64,000 nt of DNA from Sporobacter sp963675425 (GCA_963675425.1 OY776214.1:62001-126000); one strand, 5' to 3'; positions 25,666 through 33,450 are shown, numbered from the stretch's first letter. The notes: generated by a model not told the origin, from the sequence alone. Translations and numbers: made by a program.

Positions 25666-26650
25666 CCGTACCCGCATCCTTTCTGGCTGCCATCACCTGC
25701 TCGGCGACCCGGCTTTTCATCCAATTGTCCCACAGCTCCCGGTCGCGCGCGCGCAGCTTCTGCGAGTAGGACGCGAGCAGCTCCCGCTCGTCTTCCGGCT
25801 CCTGCCGGAAGACGGCCAGGCATTCGGCCTCATCATCCGTCAGTGGATCATCCGGCGTACGCCAGCGCGGCGAAATGGCCTTGTTCAGATACTTGGCCTC
25901 CCGGTCGAAATCAAGATGATTGGGCTGGCTCGTCATCTGGAAGTGCTCCCCTGTCAGGTACAGGTATGCCTTGTTTTCATCCAGCCAGCGGATATATTGG
26001 TCGTATAAAGCGACCTGTTTACGCCGGTCTGTCGGAGACGGTATATCAATACCCAGAAGCTTCCCGGCCAGTTCGACGTCCTTGGTATTGGATGATTTAA
26101 GACGAGCCGCCATAAGCTTCATCGTGTCGGCGTCAAGCGTCTGGAAAAAGCTCCACACAAGATCATGTATGTAAAAGCTTTTCCGGTTACGCCTGAAAAT
26201 CAGGTCCGCGATATCGGGCAAGGCCGCCGTGTCGTCAAATTCGTCGGTTAAAAGCGCTGCCGCGTAATCAAGCGCCGCGTCGTACGCGTCGTGCCCCTCC
26301 TGCGGCCCATCCCAGCCTTTGCCCGTGGCAAGCATCCAACGTAACGTTTTGATAAGCGCATCGCGGTCAGCGCCCTCCCAGGCCGCCTCAAACCAGCCGG
26401 CCGGCATCGTCCTGAACGCACAGACACGGATCGCCGTTTGATTTCGCACGCTCAGCTGTCCAAACAAACTAAACGAGTAGATTTCATCGGTCAGGATAAA
26501 CAAGACCGGAAAACACAGATCCTCGTCGTTAACAAGGCTCAGCGCCTGCTGGGTATTGGTTCGAGCTGTTTGGCTGAAATATCGTTTGAGCTGATTCGTC
26601 CCGACGCCATACCACAGGCGGTCCAGCCTGCTTTGTCGTTCATAGTTCAC
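25652..26650 (-). CDS. Unknown protein coupled to tgl
   Basis: About 332 residues from a GTG at 26650 that follows AAAAGGGGATG; a longer frame reaches 26701 but has no better site. The protein is soluble, rich in Trp, Asp and Arg, and looks mainly helical, with stretches such as RDALIKTLRWMLATGKGWDG and DADTMKLMAARLKSSN that could be helical repeats. I see no catalytic motif and do not recognise the family. Its 3' end overlaps the start of tgl by about 14 bases, so a role in the spore coat or in Tgl function is a reasonable inference only. Confidence 0.7.
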   Translation of the reverse strand: MNYERQSRLDRLWYGVGTNQLKRYFSQTARTNTQQALSLVNDEDLCFPVLFILTDEIYSFSLFGQLSVRNQTAIRVCAFRTMPAGWFEAAWEGADRDALIKTLRWMLATGKGWDGPQEGHDAYDAALDYAAALLTDEFDDTAALPDIADLIFRRNRKSFYIHDLVWSFFQTLDADTMKLMAARLKSSNTKDVELAGKLLGIDIPSPTDRRKQVALYDQYIRWLDENKAYLYLTGEHFQMTSQPNHLDFDREAKYLNKAISPRWRTPDDPLTDDEAECLAVFRQEPEDERELLASYSQKLRARDRELWDNWMKSRVAEQVMAARKDAGTDAYY

Positions 26651-26746
26651 GCTCTCTTCATCCCCTTTTGAAGACAGTAAATAATAAAGCACTATCAACA
26701 TATAATATCGCTGTCAGCACGTTTTGTTTCCATTTGCGGTTTTCTC

Positions 26747-26775
26747 TTGACATTAGTGCAACAATATGCTAATAT
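26747..26775 (+). promoter_or_regulatory. Promoter of the initiator tRNA gene
   Basis: TTGACA at 26747-26752 and TAATAT at 26770-26775 are separated by 17 bases and lie 40 bases upstream of the tRNA. Confidence 0.75.
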
Positions 26776-26814
26776 TAATTTCACGTCCTCGGAACGCACA
26801 CCGGAGACATATAT

Positions 26815-26892
<78 letters not shown>

Positions 26893-26894
<2 letters not shown>

Positions 26895-26937
26895 GAAACC
26901 CTGTAACCTCAATGGCTACAGGGTTTCTTATTTTTTG
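26893..26937 (+). terminator. Terminator of tRNA-fMet, supplied by the element
   Basis: Perfect 13-base arms AAGAAACCCTGTA and TACAGGGTTTCTT are followed by ATTTTTTG. As it lies inside the element, the original chromosomal terminator is now the one behind attR. Confidence 0.88.
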
Positions 26938-26962
26938 TCTAACAACCGAATTTTCTGAGCGT

Positions 26963-26980
26963 GGTCAAGAAATGGTCAAG
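26963..26980 (+). repeat. Left integrase arm-type repeat candidate
   Basis: GGTCAAGAAATGGTCAAG: a seven-base word repeated with an 11-base period. The identical 18 bases occur at the right end (39489-39506), so these are likely integrase or directionality-factor binding sites. Confidence 0.6.
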
Positions 26981-27788
26981 AATCAGGATTATCCGCCTTG
27001 GTCGTCACCGGCATCCCTGTCGCGTTATTTGTCAAAATGACCGGCGTTGTTTGGGTTTCTGTTACTGCTTTCTTTGATTTTAGCGCTTGTAGGAATTTAA
27101 GAAATATTTGCTTTTCAGTGGGGCTCGATCCGTTAATCACCTCACGGTCAAGAAAGCGTTCATCATCCCTTTCGCGTTTTGCGCGCAGTTTTTCGATGAT
27201 GCCTGCTTTTACATCATCTTCGACTTGAGCGCTTGATTCGATTTCGAAAAATGGCCCGCTAGATAATATACAGTCTATTTCTTTCTGTGTAAGCTCCGGC
27301 AATATTTCAATAACCTCCGTTGCCGCGTCAACTTCTTCGTCAGTTAGCCCGCGTATCCATTCTACAAGCGCCCGTTCCTTCGCCTGTTCCCGCTCCTGTG
27401 TTTCAATCTGTGCCTGCTGCTCCTCGTATTCTTCGGCCATATCGCGCAAGATTTCTGACCAAAGTTCTTTATGCTGTCGCATAAGGCCAAGCTCAAGCCT
27501 AGCATGGGCGGATACAACAGACTCGTCGCCGCCAGCTACAAATTCCGCCATAACGCGAAGCCTGAACATTTCGTTGCTTATCATGCGGAGTTGAGCGGCC
27601 ATAAACTCGTAATCACACTGATATTCATAAAGGCGCTTTACTTGATTATCCGGCAGCAGCTCGTCGGTTGGAAAATACCGCGCTATAAACCCTTGCAAGC
27701 ATTGTTCAACATTGTAAATTGTCGGGTAAATGTCATCAATATCCCTCACGCTACACCATTTGCTTTTGCTGTCTTTTACTATATTCAT
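26976..27788 (-). CDS. Unknown element-borne protein, acidic and helical
   Basis: A 270-residue soluble protein without motifs I can name. The middle (about residues 105-150) is Glu/Gln-rich and probably coiled coil (EEYEEQQAQIETQEREQAKE), followed by WIRGLTDEEVDAATEVIEIL. It ends inside the left arm-type repeat. It is transcribed away from the RHH gene, with AT-rich repeats between them. Start ATG 27788 is preceded by GAAAGGATG. Probably an accessory or cargo gene; function unknown. Confidence 0.75.
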   Translation of the reverse strand: MNIVKDSKSKWCSVRDIDDIYPTIYNVEQCLQGFIARYFPTDELLPDNQVKRLYEYQCDYEFMAAQLRMISNEMFRLRVMAEFVAGGDESVVSAHARLELGLMRQHKELWSEILRDMAEEYEEQQAQIETQEREQAKERALVEWIRGLTDEEVDAATEVIEILPELTQKEIDCILSSGPFFEIESSAQVEDDVKAGIIEKLRAKRERDDERFLDREVINGSSPTEKQIFLKFLQALKSKKAVTETQTTPVILTNNATGMPVTTKADNPDS

Positions 27789-27844
27789 TTTTCATCATCC
27801 TTTCGGATTTATTGAGATTGCCGGCCAGCACTCTATAATGCAAG

Positions 27845-27937
27845 TATAATATATATGTACCCATATATTCAATTGACGATAAACATAAATATGTACCCAT
27901 ATATATGTGCACTTTATATATGTACACATATACGTCA
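27845..27937. promoter_or_regulatory. AT-rich repeats between divergent genes, likely RHH operators
   Basis: ATATGTACCCATATAT occurs twice (about 27852 and 27890), and close variants ATATATGTGCAC and ATATATGTACACATATAC follow. TTGACG lies between the first two. The cluster sits directly upstream of the ribbon-helix-helix gene and of the divergent 270-residue gene, so autoregulation is likely. Confidence 0.55.
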
Positions 27938-27987
27938 TCGTGGTAAAATAAAGCCGCTTAAAAAAGCAATAATAGGAGGGCATCCAC

Positions 27988-28200
27988 ATGACGGCAACAC
28001 CAGCGCAACGCAGGGCAGCGGACAAACACATTAAGGAGAAGCTTGACGAATTTAAGGTCCGCGTACCCAAGGGCGATAAAGAGCGCATACGGGTACACGC
28101 AGAAGCACATAAAGAAAGTCTGAACGGTTTCGTCACGCGAGCAATAAATGAAACTATAGAGCGGGATTTATCAGTTATGCAGGTAAAGGACGCCGATTAA
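27988..28200 (+). CDS. Small Arc/CopG-like ribbon-helix-helix DNA-binding protein
   Basis: A 70-residue protein: a basic N-terminus, then FKVRVPKGDKERIRVHAEAHKESLNGFVTRAINETIER, which has the strand-helix-helix pattern of Arc-type proteins (alternating residues in the strand FKVRV, then two amphipathic helices). AGGAGGG stands at 27973-27979. A terminator hairpin follows at once, so it is a single gene. The TGTAC repeats upstream are the obvious candidate operators. Confidence 0.8.
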   Translation: MTATPAQRRAADKHIKEKLDEFKVRVPKGDKERIRVHAEAHKESLNGFVTRAINETIERDLSVMQVKDAD

Positions 28201-28201
28201 C

Positions 28202-28247
28202 AACGCCCAGGGCTGGATCAGTTCCAGTACATGGGCGTTATGTTTTA
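28202..28247 (+). terminator. Terminator of the RHH gene
   Basis: AACGCCCA pairs with TGGGCGTT around an inner CTGGA/TCCAG stem, followed by ATGTTTTAATT. Confidence 0.75.
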
Positions 28248-28277
28248 ATTATGTATCATTATCCTTTAAATATCTTG

Positions 28278-28697
28278 TTAATTTCTTTCTGATCGCTCTC
28301 GATCTTCATTTTTTGCTTTCCATTCAACAAAATCCGCGTCAATTCTTTTTAGGTTGTCTGCTATTATAGTACCAATAATACAGGTCATCCCGAACGCGGT
28401 TGAAACGATTGCCCAAATAATAAGATCGCCATAGATTCCATGATAGATAAATCCGGGCAGCGCCCCGACTACATACAGTACGCCCGCTGTTATGCCACCG
28501 CCCTTGCTATCCTTTGTGGCAATGCCAACGATACCCGCTGTTAACATGAATACAGCAAGCCACAAACCAACAGCGCCGCCGAAGTCATGCAAACCATCCA
28601 TTACGATATTTCTCGCCCCAACGGTGCATGATTGCAACGATATAATGATAAATAAAATAAAACTAAATACACCAAGGACAAGCCTTGTAACTTTCAT
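28278..28697 (-). CDS. Small four-helix membrane protein, unknown
   Basis: A 139-residue protein with a first helix that resembles a signal anchor (LVLGVFSFILFIIISLQSC) and three further hydrophobic segments (AVGLWLAVFMLTAGIVGIA, GGGITAGVLYVVGALPGFIY, LIIWAIVSTAFGMTCIIGTII), ending in a charged cytosolic tail rich in Lys, Glu and Arg. AGGGGAG lies upstream on the minus strand. Similar small Gly-rich membrane proteins are frequent cargo of clostridial elements, but I cannot name a family or function. Superinfection exclusion would be a guess. Confidence 0.65.
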   Translation of the reverse strand: MKVTRLVLGVFSFILFIIISLQSCTVGARNIVMDGLHDFGGAVGLWLAVFMLTAGIVGIATKDSKGGGITAGVLYVVGALPGFIYHGIYGDLIIWAIVSTAFGMTCIIGTIIADNLKRIDADFVEWKAKNEDRERSERN

Positions 28698-28833
28698 AAA
28701 ACCACTCCCCTTTCGTTCCTACATAATACCATTTATTCCAAATTGTCAACACTCAACGTAATGAAAACCGCAAACAATGGCACAATTTAGGCGATGATGC
28801 ACGTATCACATTTGGAAAGATAGGAGTATGACC

Positions 28834-29019
28834 ATGAAGGACGGATACATAAGGCCGGAAGAGAATACCGAAAAATTTCCGCGACAGTTGGGCTTGCTTT
28901 TGATAGAGCTTTATGCTCGTCAACGCGGGATGGAAGTAGTAAATGTGGAGTTTGTCAATACGCCAGAAGCGAGCGCAAAAGAGCTTGGATACATGACGCA
29001 GGAGACGGTAAGCGGGTAA
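28834..29019 (+). CDS. Small unknown protein
   Basis: A 61-residue soluble product. ATG 28834 is eight bases behind AGGAG; the ATG six bases earlier sits on top of that site. The sequence (KFPRQLGLLLIELYARQRGMEVVNVEF) could form one amphipathic helix followed by a strand. No family is recognised. It lies alone between two convergent or divergent genes and upstream of the integrase terminator. Confidence 0.5.
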   Translation: MKDGYIRPEENTEKFPRQLGLLLIELYARQRGMEVVNVEFVNTPEASAKELGYMTQETVSG

Positions 29020-29119
29020 CGCAACGGAATGGTTATCCGCCAGGGCGCGGACGTAGCGACGGAATGAAAGAAGTGGGGCAATATATCCTCGTTGTCATCT
29101 AATGAATGGAATTATACCT

Positions 29120-29155
29120 AAGGGGCCCGGTCTAATTGGACCGAGCCCCTTTTAT
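29120..29155. terminator. Bidirectional terminator at the integrase 3' end
   Basis: Thirteen-base arms starting AAGGGGC and ending GCCCCTT (one mismatch) flank TAATTG, with TTTATT on the plus side and A-rich sequence on the other. Confidence 0.85.
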
Positions 29156-30561
29156 TATGCCTCTTTTTTGTACTGCTTTGGTTTAAGCATATCGGCCAGA
29201 GCATCCGCTGCGGCTTCGTTTGCCGTCTTTATCGCGTGAGTATAGGTGTTTGCCAGCGTAGACATCTGCGCGTGTCCTGTGCGGGACTGAACGGCGCGGA
29301 GATCAACGCCGGCGGCTATCTGGAGCGTTGCGAATGTATGCCGCAGACTGTGCGGCGTGAAATGAGGCAGCTTGTGCTTATCGATGAATTTATTCAACCA
29401 GTAATTAATCGTGTCCGGATTGATCGGTGCGCCGTCATCCTGAATGAATAGCCGGTTATCCTGGCCGCGCCAACTATCGCCGTTATTGAATCTTTGTTCA
29501 TTCCACCATTGTTGATATGTGGTAAGAAGATCAAACACCGCCGGGGGTAGCTTTATAGCACGCTTACTGCTCTCGTTCTTCGTAGGGACTTCTTTGATTC
29601 CCTTTTTAGGCAGGTACTGGCTTGCCCGAAGCACATGTATAAGTCCTTGCTTATAATCAATATCAGCCCATGAGAGGCCACACAGCTCGCCCCGCCTGAC
29701 ACCTGAGTACAGCATAAGCGTAATTGATACACGCGTCCGTATGTCTTCCTCTGTTGCAAGAAAATCTAATACCTTCCGAGCCTGTATGTCATCAAGATAT
29801 ACAGGCTCTTTTTTTTGCACCCTGGGAGCCTTTAGGAAGTCCCGGGACGCCACGTTGCGATATATGACCTGTTCCCGTGTTGCTTGTCCAAGAATAGCGC
29901 TTATAAGCCGGTGATGATGCAGCACGGTTTTATCTGACAGGCTGCCGGTTGCCTTGTGGACCTCATACAGAGCGTCGGGTTTCATATCCAGCGCTTTACC
30001 TATTGCCTGGGCCGTATGTATGCTTACATGCTCGCCTTTGCATGCGGTAGTAATGGTAATCGGTGCGAGCTCGGCAGCTTTTGCAAGTGCTGCCCTGGTC
30101 ATCTTCCGACCCTTTAAAACTGCTGACAAATCCTTAAACGCTGCATAACTGCCAACCTTGCGTATGCCCTCTTCCCCGAGATTTTTATAAAACTCCTGGA
30201 GGTGCTGCGGCTGTAACTTTGACAGCGCTATATGCCCAATAGCAAGATTAATACGCTCAAGCAATTCATGATATCGTGCCTCACACTTTGGTGACAATTG
30301 AGCACCGGCTAGCCAACGGGCAGCATAATCTTCAAACTTGATCGATCCGTCAACGCCTGTCAAGCCGGATTTGGCCTTTTCCTCAAATAGGGTAGCTTGG
30401 CGCTGTAGCTCTTTCTCAATTTGTTTCGGCGTCATACCCGGCTTTGGCGTCCATGTCATAGAACGCATCTTTTGATGACCGCCTTTATTCTCACTGAGAA
30501 ATGCGCGGATGCGATACGATACGCTACCGTCCTTATTGGCGCGCTTCGTTATGTTCGCCAT
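29155..30561 (-). CDS. Tyrosine recombinase (integrase) with an inserted HTH-like domain
   Basis: A 468-residue integrase, longer than the usual 370-400. Order: N-terminal arm-binding domain (residues about 1-65), SAM-like core-binding domain beginning at about 74, catalytic domain from about 253. Catalytic residues visible: Arg289 in SGVRRGEL, His404-x-x-Arg407 in HSLRHTF, His430 and Tyr440 in LANTYTHA. Residues about 148-203 (GRKMTRAALAKAAELAPITI, then TAQAIGKALDMKPDALYE) read like a XRE-type helix-turn-helix and interrupt the core-binding domain. It shares an operon with the repressor (TAATG overlap) and presumably drives integration into tRNA-fMet. Confidence 0.93.
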   Translation of the reverse strand: MANITKRANKDGSVSYRIRAFLSENKGGHQKMRSMTWTPKPGMTPKQIEKELQRQATLFEEKAKSGLTGVDGSIKFEDYAARWLAGAQLSPKCEARYHELLERINLAIGHIALSKLQPQHLQEFYKNLGEEGIRKVGSYAAFKDLSAVLKGRKMTRAALAKAAELAPITITTACKGEHVSIHTAQAIGKALDMKPDALYEVHKATGSLSDKTVLHHHRLISAILGQATREQVIYRNVASRDFLKAPRVQKKEPVYLDDIQARKVLDFLATEEDIRTRVSITLMLYSGVRRGELCGLSWADIDYKQGLIHVLRASQYLPKKGIKEVPTKNESSKRAIKLPPAVFDLLTTYQQWWNEQRFNNGDSWRGQDNRLFIQDDGAPINPDTINYWLNKFIDKHKLPHFTPHSLRHTFATLQIAAGVDLRAVQSRTGHAQMSTLANTYTHAIKTANEAAADALADMLKPKQYKKEA

Positions 30562-31181
30562 TAATCAGCATTCCTTTCAATTTTAAGTGTGGCCACCTCA
30601 ATAGCCTCATCCGCCCATTTAGTCAATGCTTTTTTAAATCGGAACTCTGAATAATCGGACATTACTTTTTCGCTACGAGCCGCGTTGTCATCTAACGAAA
30701 AGTGTTCATCACTTGGGTACAAATCTCGACAAGCTCGTTTTCTAGCCGTTAATTGTATTCCCTCTCGGAGCACAGAGGCGAGTTCATTACATTCAATCAT
30801 CGAAATAAATAAATCACGCTTTAAAATGTCCTCGCGTTCCATTATACCAGGTACTTTATATTTAGGTCCTGTACTTCCTCGTATATGTCGCAAAGCCAAA
30901 GGTGTGAGGCCTGTTTTTTCACATATGGTTCGGTCGTCTTGATCCGGGGTATCAATATCGGTAAGGCATAGTAGATAGTCGATCGAGGTCTGGTAGTGTT
31001 CTGCTAAAGCTTTAACTTTAGAATATCCAACATCTCGATTGCTATTATCGTCTTCAAGAGCCTGAATAAGTGACTTTGTTACCCCTGTAGCCTCCTCCAC
31101 CCTATCCATGCTGTTCTCACCTTTTGGTAAACGGCTCCTGGCATCTTTAAATCTCTCTCCGCGTGTAAGCTTGGCATCCAA
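30561..31181 (-). CDS. CI-like XRE-family repressor of the element
   Basis: About 206 residues from a TTG at 31181, chosen because AAGGAGG lies nine bases upstream; an ATG 12 codons earlier lacks a site. The N-terminal part (LTRGERFKDARSRL, then EEATGVTKSLIQALEDD and VKALAEHYQTSIDYLL) is a Cro/CI-type HTH with the usual C-terminal dimer helix motif. The rest has no peptidase Ser/Lys dyad that I can see, so it is not a LexA-type self-cleaving repressor. Its stop overlaps the integrase start (TAATG). Operator-like palindromes lie upstream. Confidence 0.85.
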   Translation of the reverse strand: MDAKLTRGERFKDARSRLPKGENSMDRVEEATGVTKSLIQALEDDNSNRDVGYSKVKALAEHYQTSIDYLLCLTDIDTPDQDDRTICEKTGLTPLALRHIRGSTGPKYKVPGIMEREDILKRDLFISMIECNELASVLREGIQLTARKRACRDLYPSDEHFSLDDNAARSEKVMSDYSEFRFKKALTKWADEAIEVATLKIERNAD

Positions 31182-31203
31182 TGCAAACGCCCTCCTTTTC
31201 ACA

Positions 31204-31325
31204 CATATACGGAACATTTTAAGCTCAGTGTTCCATATTTAATTGTTTTTAGAACATGCGGCACTACAAGAAATTTCGAGTATACTGTTCTATAGATAGA
31301 ACAACAACACGCATTTGTTCCGTAT
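31204..31325. promoter_or_regulatory. Operator region between repressor and early genes
   Basis: A perfect palindrome with arms GTTCTAT and ATAGAAC stands at 31287-31302, directly after TATACT (31281-31286). Related half-sites with GGAAC or GTTCC occur at about 31209, 31229, 31251 and 31316, some in ATACGGAAC/GTTCCGTAT form. The layout fits a CI-like operator cluster controlling both directions. Confidence 0.65.
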
Positions 31326-31380
31326 TTATACTATCACACAGCCGCTTATGCGTCAACAACAATTTAAAGGAGGACTGATT

Positions 31381-31572
31381 ATGCAAGCGAACCTTGACAT
31401 ACGGCACTCGGCAACACAGGCGGGCGTAAAACTCTGGCAGATTGCGGATCGGCTTAATATTAACGACGGTAATCTGTCCAGAAAACTTCGCCGGGAACTT
31501 TCTTGGGACGAAAAACAGAGGATCCTTGGCATTATTGAGGACTTAAAGGCGGGTGAGCAGCATGCCAGTTAG
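31381..31572 (+). CDS. Early small HTH-like protein
   Basis: A 63-residue product from ATG 31381 behind AAAGGAGG. The stretch IRHSATQAGVKLWQIADRLNINDGNLSRKLR reads as a helix-turn-helix, as in small phage regulators that begin the early operon. It is the first gene to the right of the operator region and overlaps the next gene by eleven bases. Possibly a Cro-like or antirepressor component. Confidence 0.65.
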   Translation: MQANLDIRHSATQAGVKLWQIADRLNINDGNLSRKLRRELSWDEKQRILGIIEDLKAGEQHAS

Positions 31573-31804
31573 CCGTATGCGTACGATCGACGGGGCATTG
31601 GAACTTTTAAAGCAAGAAGATGCAGGATGCCAACTTACGCGGTGGGCTCTTCGCAATCTTGTTATAACCGGTCAGGTACCGTCTGTTGTAGTAGGAAAGT
31701 CAAAGAGACTCATTAACGTGGACGTGCTTAAAAGTTACTTGGCTGGAGAATTAGACGAAAGAATAGAGCCGGTATTTACTAACGGCATAAGGCGTATCGG
31801 ATAA
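31562..31804 (+). CDS. Excisionase-like small DNA-binding protein
   Basis: An 80-residue product. ATG 31562 is eight bases behind GGCGGG; GTG 31553 is an in-frame alternative. The pattern TIDGALELLKQEDAGCQLTRWALRNLVITGQVPSVVVGKSKRLINVDVLKSYL is that of the MerR-like winged helix in excisionases and related small proteins (helix, turn, then GKSKRLINVD wing). It could be the directionality factor of the element; not proven. Confidence 0.6.
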   Translation: MPVSRMRTIDGALELLKQEDAGCQLTRWALRNLVITGQVPSVVVGKSKRLINVDVLKSYLAGELDERIEPVFTNGIRRIG

Positions 31805-31852
31805 GAATAGCGGTGACCCGACAGGGCGGTACCGCACAGGGGTGTAATTGGT

Positions 31853-32062
31853 ATGTCTAAAAGCAGTGACCGAATGCGCAAACTGCGGCAGCGCGAACGC
31901 CGCAGAAAGAAACAATCAGAGGTTAAATACGATGCGGCTATGCTTGACGTTCAGGAGCGGGCGGAGCACCGAAACAACAAATACCGCTTTAATCATGTAA
32001 AGGACTTGACGCCCTATAACACGGAACGAGTCGCGCAAGGCGGCACTATCCTTTACAAATAG
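31853..32062 (+). CDS. Small, highly basic unknown protein
   Basis: A 69-residue protein with a strongly basic first third (RMRKLRQRERRRKKQ), which suggests nucleic-acid binding. GGGGTG precedes ATG 31853. No family recognised. It lies in the early operon between the excisionase-like gene and the replication module. Confidence 0.6.
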   Translation: MSKSSDRMRKLRQRERRRKKQSEVKYDAAMLDVQERAEHRNNKYRFNHVKDLTPYNTERVAQGGTILYK

Positions 32063-32076
32063 GCGGGTGGTGAATT

Positions 32077-32451
32077 ATGGCGCAAAGACGTATGTTCAGT
32101 TTAGTTGTTGTGGATACTGACGCATTTTTGGAAATGCCTGCCAGCACGCAAAACCTGTATTTTCATCTCGGCATGAGGGCGGACGACGATGGGTTTGTAT
32201 CATCTCCACGGAAAATAACCGCAATGGTAAATTGCTCTGGAGACGACTTAAAGTTACTTATAGCTAAAAATTTTCTTATCCCGTTTGATAGCGGTGTATG
32301 CGTTATCCGTGATTGGAAAGTCAACAACTATCTTCGTAAGGACCGATACAGCGAGACAAAATACCTCCCTGAAAAAAGACAGCTTACAGAGGACGAAAGC
32401 GGATCATACAACCGTCAAAACGTTGCTGGTATACCAAACGGCAACCAATAG
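32077..32451 (+). CDS. Replisome-organiser-like protein, possibly truncated by a stop codon
   Basis: A 124-residue product. LVVVDTDAFLEMPASTQNLYFHLGMRADDDGFVSSPRKI is the winged-helix start of phage replisome-organiser N-terminal domains, and VIRDWKVNNYLRKDRYSETKYL is the expected continuation. The frame stops at TAG 32449, but the same frame stays open past it and ends in ...ATGKVRLG, a typical linker of this family, close to tandem GGTTA repeats (32483-32505). A CAG-to-TAG change that removed the C-terminal part is a reasonable inference. GGCGGGTGG precedes the start. Confidence 0.7.
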   Translation: MAQRRMFSLVVVDTDAFLEMPASTQNLYFHLGMRADDDGFVSSPRKITAMVNCSGDDLKLLIAKNFLIPFDSGVCVIRDWKVNNYLRKDRYSETKYLPEKRQLTEDESGSYNRQNVAGIPNGNQ

Positions 32452-32531
32452 GCAACCAGCGGTCTACCAGCGGTTGCCACAGGTAAGGTTAGGTTAGGTT
32501 AGGCTATATCCCTAAAGAGAGGTAATACATA

Positions 32532-33083
32532 ATGGACGACAATTTCTCAATCGTTAAAGGGGCCGTTTCGATTTCCGATGTATGGAACCAATATGGAGAC
32601 GGCCCAGTCAAACACGGTTTTGTTATTTGCCCATTTCATAAAGAGAAAACCGCTTCAATGCGCCTGTATGATCGAAGATATAAATGTTTCGGTTGCAACG
32701 CCAGTGGGGACGTGTTCGACCTTACGTCTGAATTGTTAGGCATAACTGCAAAAGAATCGCTGGAACAGCTTGCAAAAGATTTCGGTATAACAATTTCATC
32801 TTTAGGGCCGACAGCGTTGGAAATTGCACAAAGACGACGACAGCGAGATTTACGCGAGGCGAGGGTCAAACAACAAAATAATGCGATACGGACTCTATGC
32901 GAATATCATAGAGTCCTTTTTCATGCCAAAAACAGCCCGGATCACCCGCTTTTTGATGAGGCTCTTATGGAGATCGAAAAAGTTAATTATCTCATTGATG
33001 AGTTTCAAGACAATCCCGACTCCGTGCTGTCAAACTGGCAAAAGTACATTGATTGCGTTTCTGTGAGGTTTGGTAATGGATAG
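32532..33083 (+). CDS. CHC2 zinc-finger protein, primase-like fragment
   Basis: A 183-residue protein. Residues about 25-85 form the CHC2 zinc finger of DnaG-type primases: CPFHKEKTASM, then YKCFGCNASGDVFDLTSELLG (Cys, His, Cys, Cys ligands). The rest (about 95-183) is helical and has no TOPRIM domain, so it could not make primers alone; stand-alone CHC2 proteins occur in phages and elements. AGAGAGG precedes ATG 32532. It overlaps the next gene by eight bases. Confidence 0.82.
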   Translation: MDDNFSIVKGAVSISDVWNQYGDGPVKHGFVICPFHKEKTASMRLYDRRYKCFGCNASGDVFDLTSELLGITAKESLEQLAKDFGITISSLGPTALEIAQRRRQRDLREARVKQQNNAIRTLCEYHRVLFHAKNSPDHPLFDEALMEIEKVNYLIDEFQDNPDSVLSNWQKYIDCVSVRFGNG

Positions 33084-33378
33084 AATTGCACACATACAGG
33101 AGATGGAAAAGAAGCAAAAACGAATAAGCATCATGATTAGTGCGTCCGTCGATGCACCGCCAAGCATTAATTTGGCAAAGATAGTCTCAATTGACAACCG
33201 AGTTTATGACCTTCTTGAGCGCGCACGAAAAGAGAAACGCCGAAAAGATCAAACCTATATCAATTATAGAAAAGAGTTAGAACAGCTTGTAGGGTGGACC
33301 GCCAAAGATAAGCGCTTAAAATCGTCAGATGCTTACGAGGTCGCCCATCGAGCTCTATGTGAAGCCTTGAGATACTAA
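33076..33378 (+). CDS. Unknown small protein of the replication module
   Basis: A 100-residue, very basic and helical protein from ATG 33076 (TTGGTAATGG upstream; a start six bases earlier is possible). It contains RKEKRRKDQTYINYRKELEQL. No motif recognised. It is coupled to the CHC2 gene by overlap and followed by hairpins, so it ends the early transcript. Confidence 0.65.
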   Translation: MDRIAHIQEMEKKQKRISIMISASVDAPPSINLAKIVSIDNRVYDLLERARKEKRRKDQTYINYRKELEQLVGWTAKDKRLKSSDAYEVAHRALCEALRY

Positions 33379-33385
33379 ATAATCT

Positions 33386-33450
33386 GAACCGCTGAAAAAT
33401 CAGCGGTTCTTACTTTAATTGGGACCGGCCATGCCGGTTCCTCTTCTTTT
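33386..33450 (+). terminator. Two hairpins ending the early module
   Basis: GAACCGCTGA/TCAGCGGTTC (33386-33409, loop AAAA) and GGACCGGC/GCCGGTTCC (about 33422-33441), the second followed by TCTTCTTTTT. They separate the replication genes from the tape-measure region. Confidence 0.7.

Noticed and set aside
24871..26100. A 409-codon open frame on the plus strand across tgl and its partner
   Set aside because: It is antisense to tgl, whose product matches a known family over its whole length; the plus-strand product is Arg/Pro-rich and has no ribosome site.
32483..32510. Telomere-like or iteron origin formed by GGTTA repeats
   Set aside because: Only about four short units; the same motif is typical of the coding linker of replisome-organiser genes, so a separate origin is not supported.
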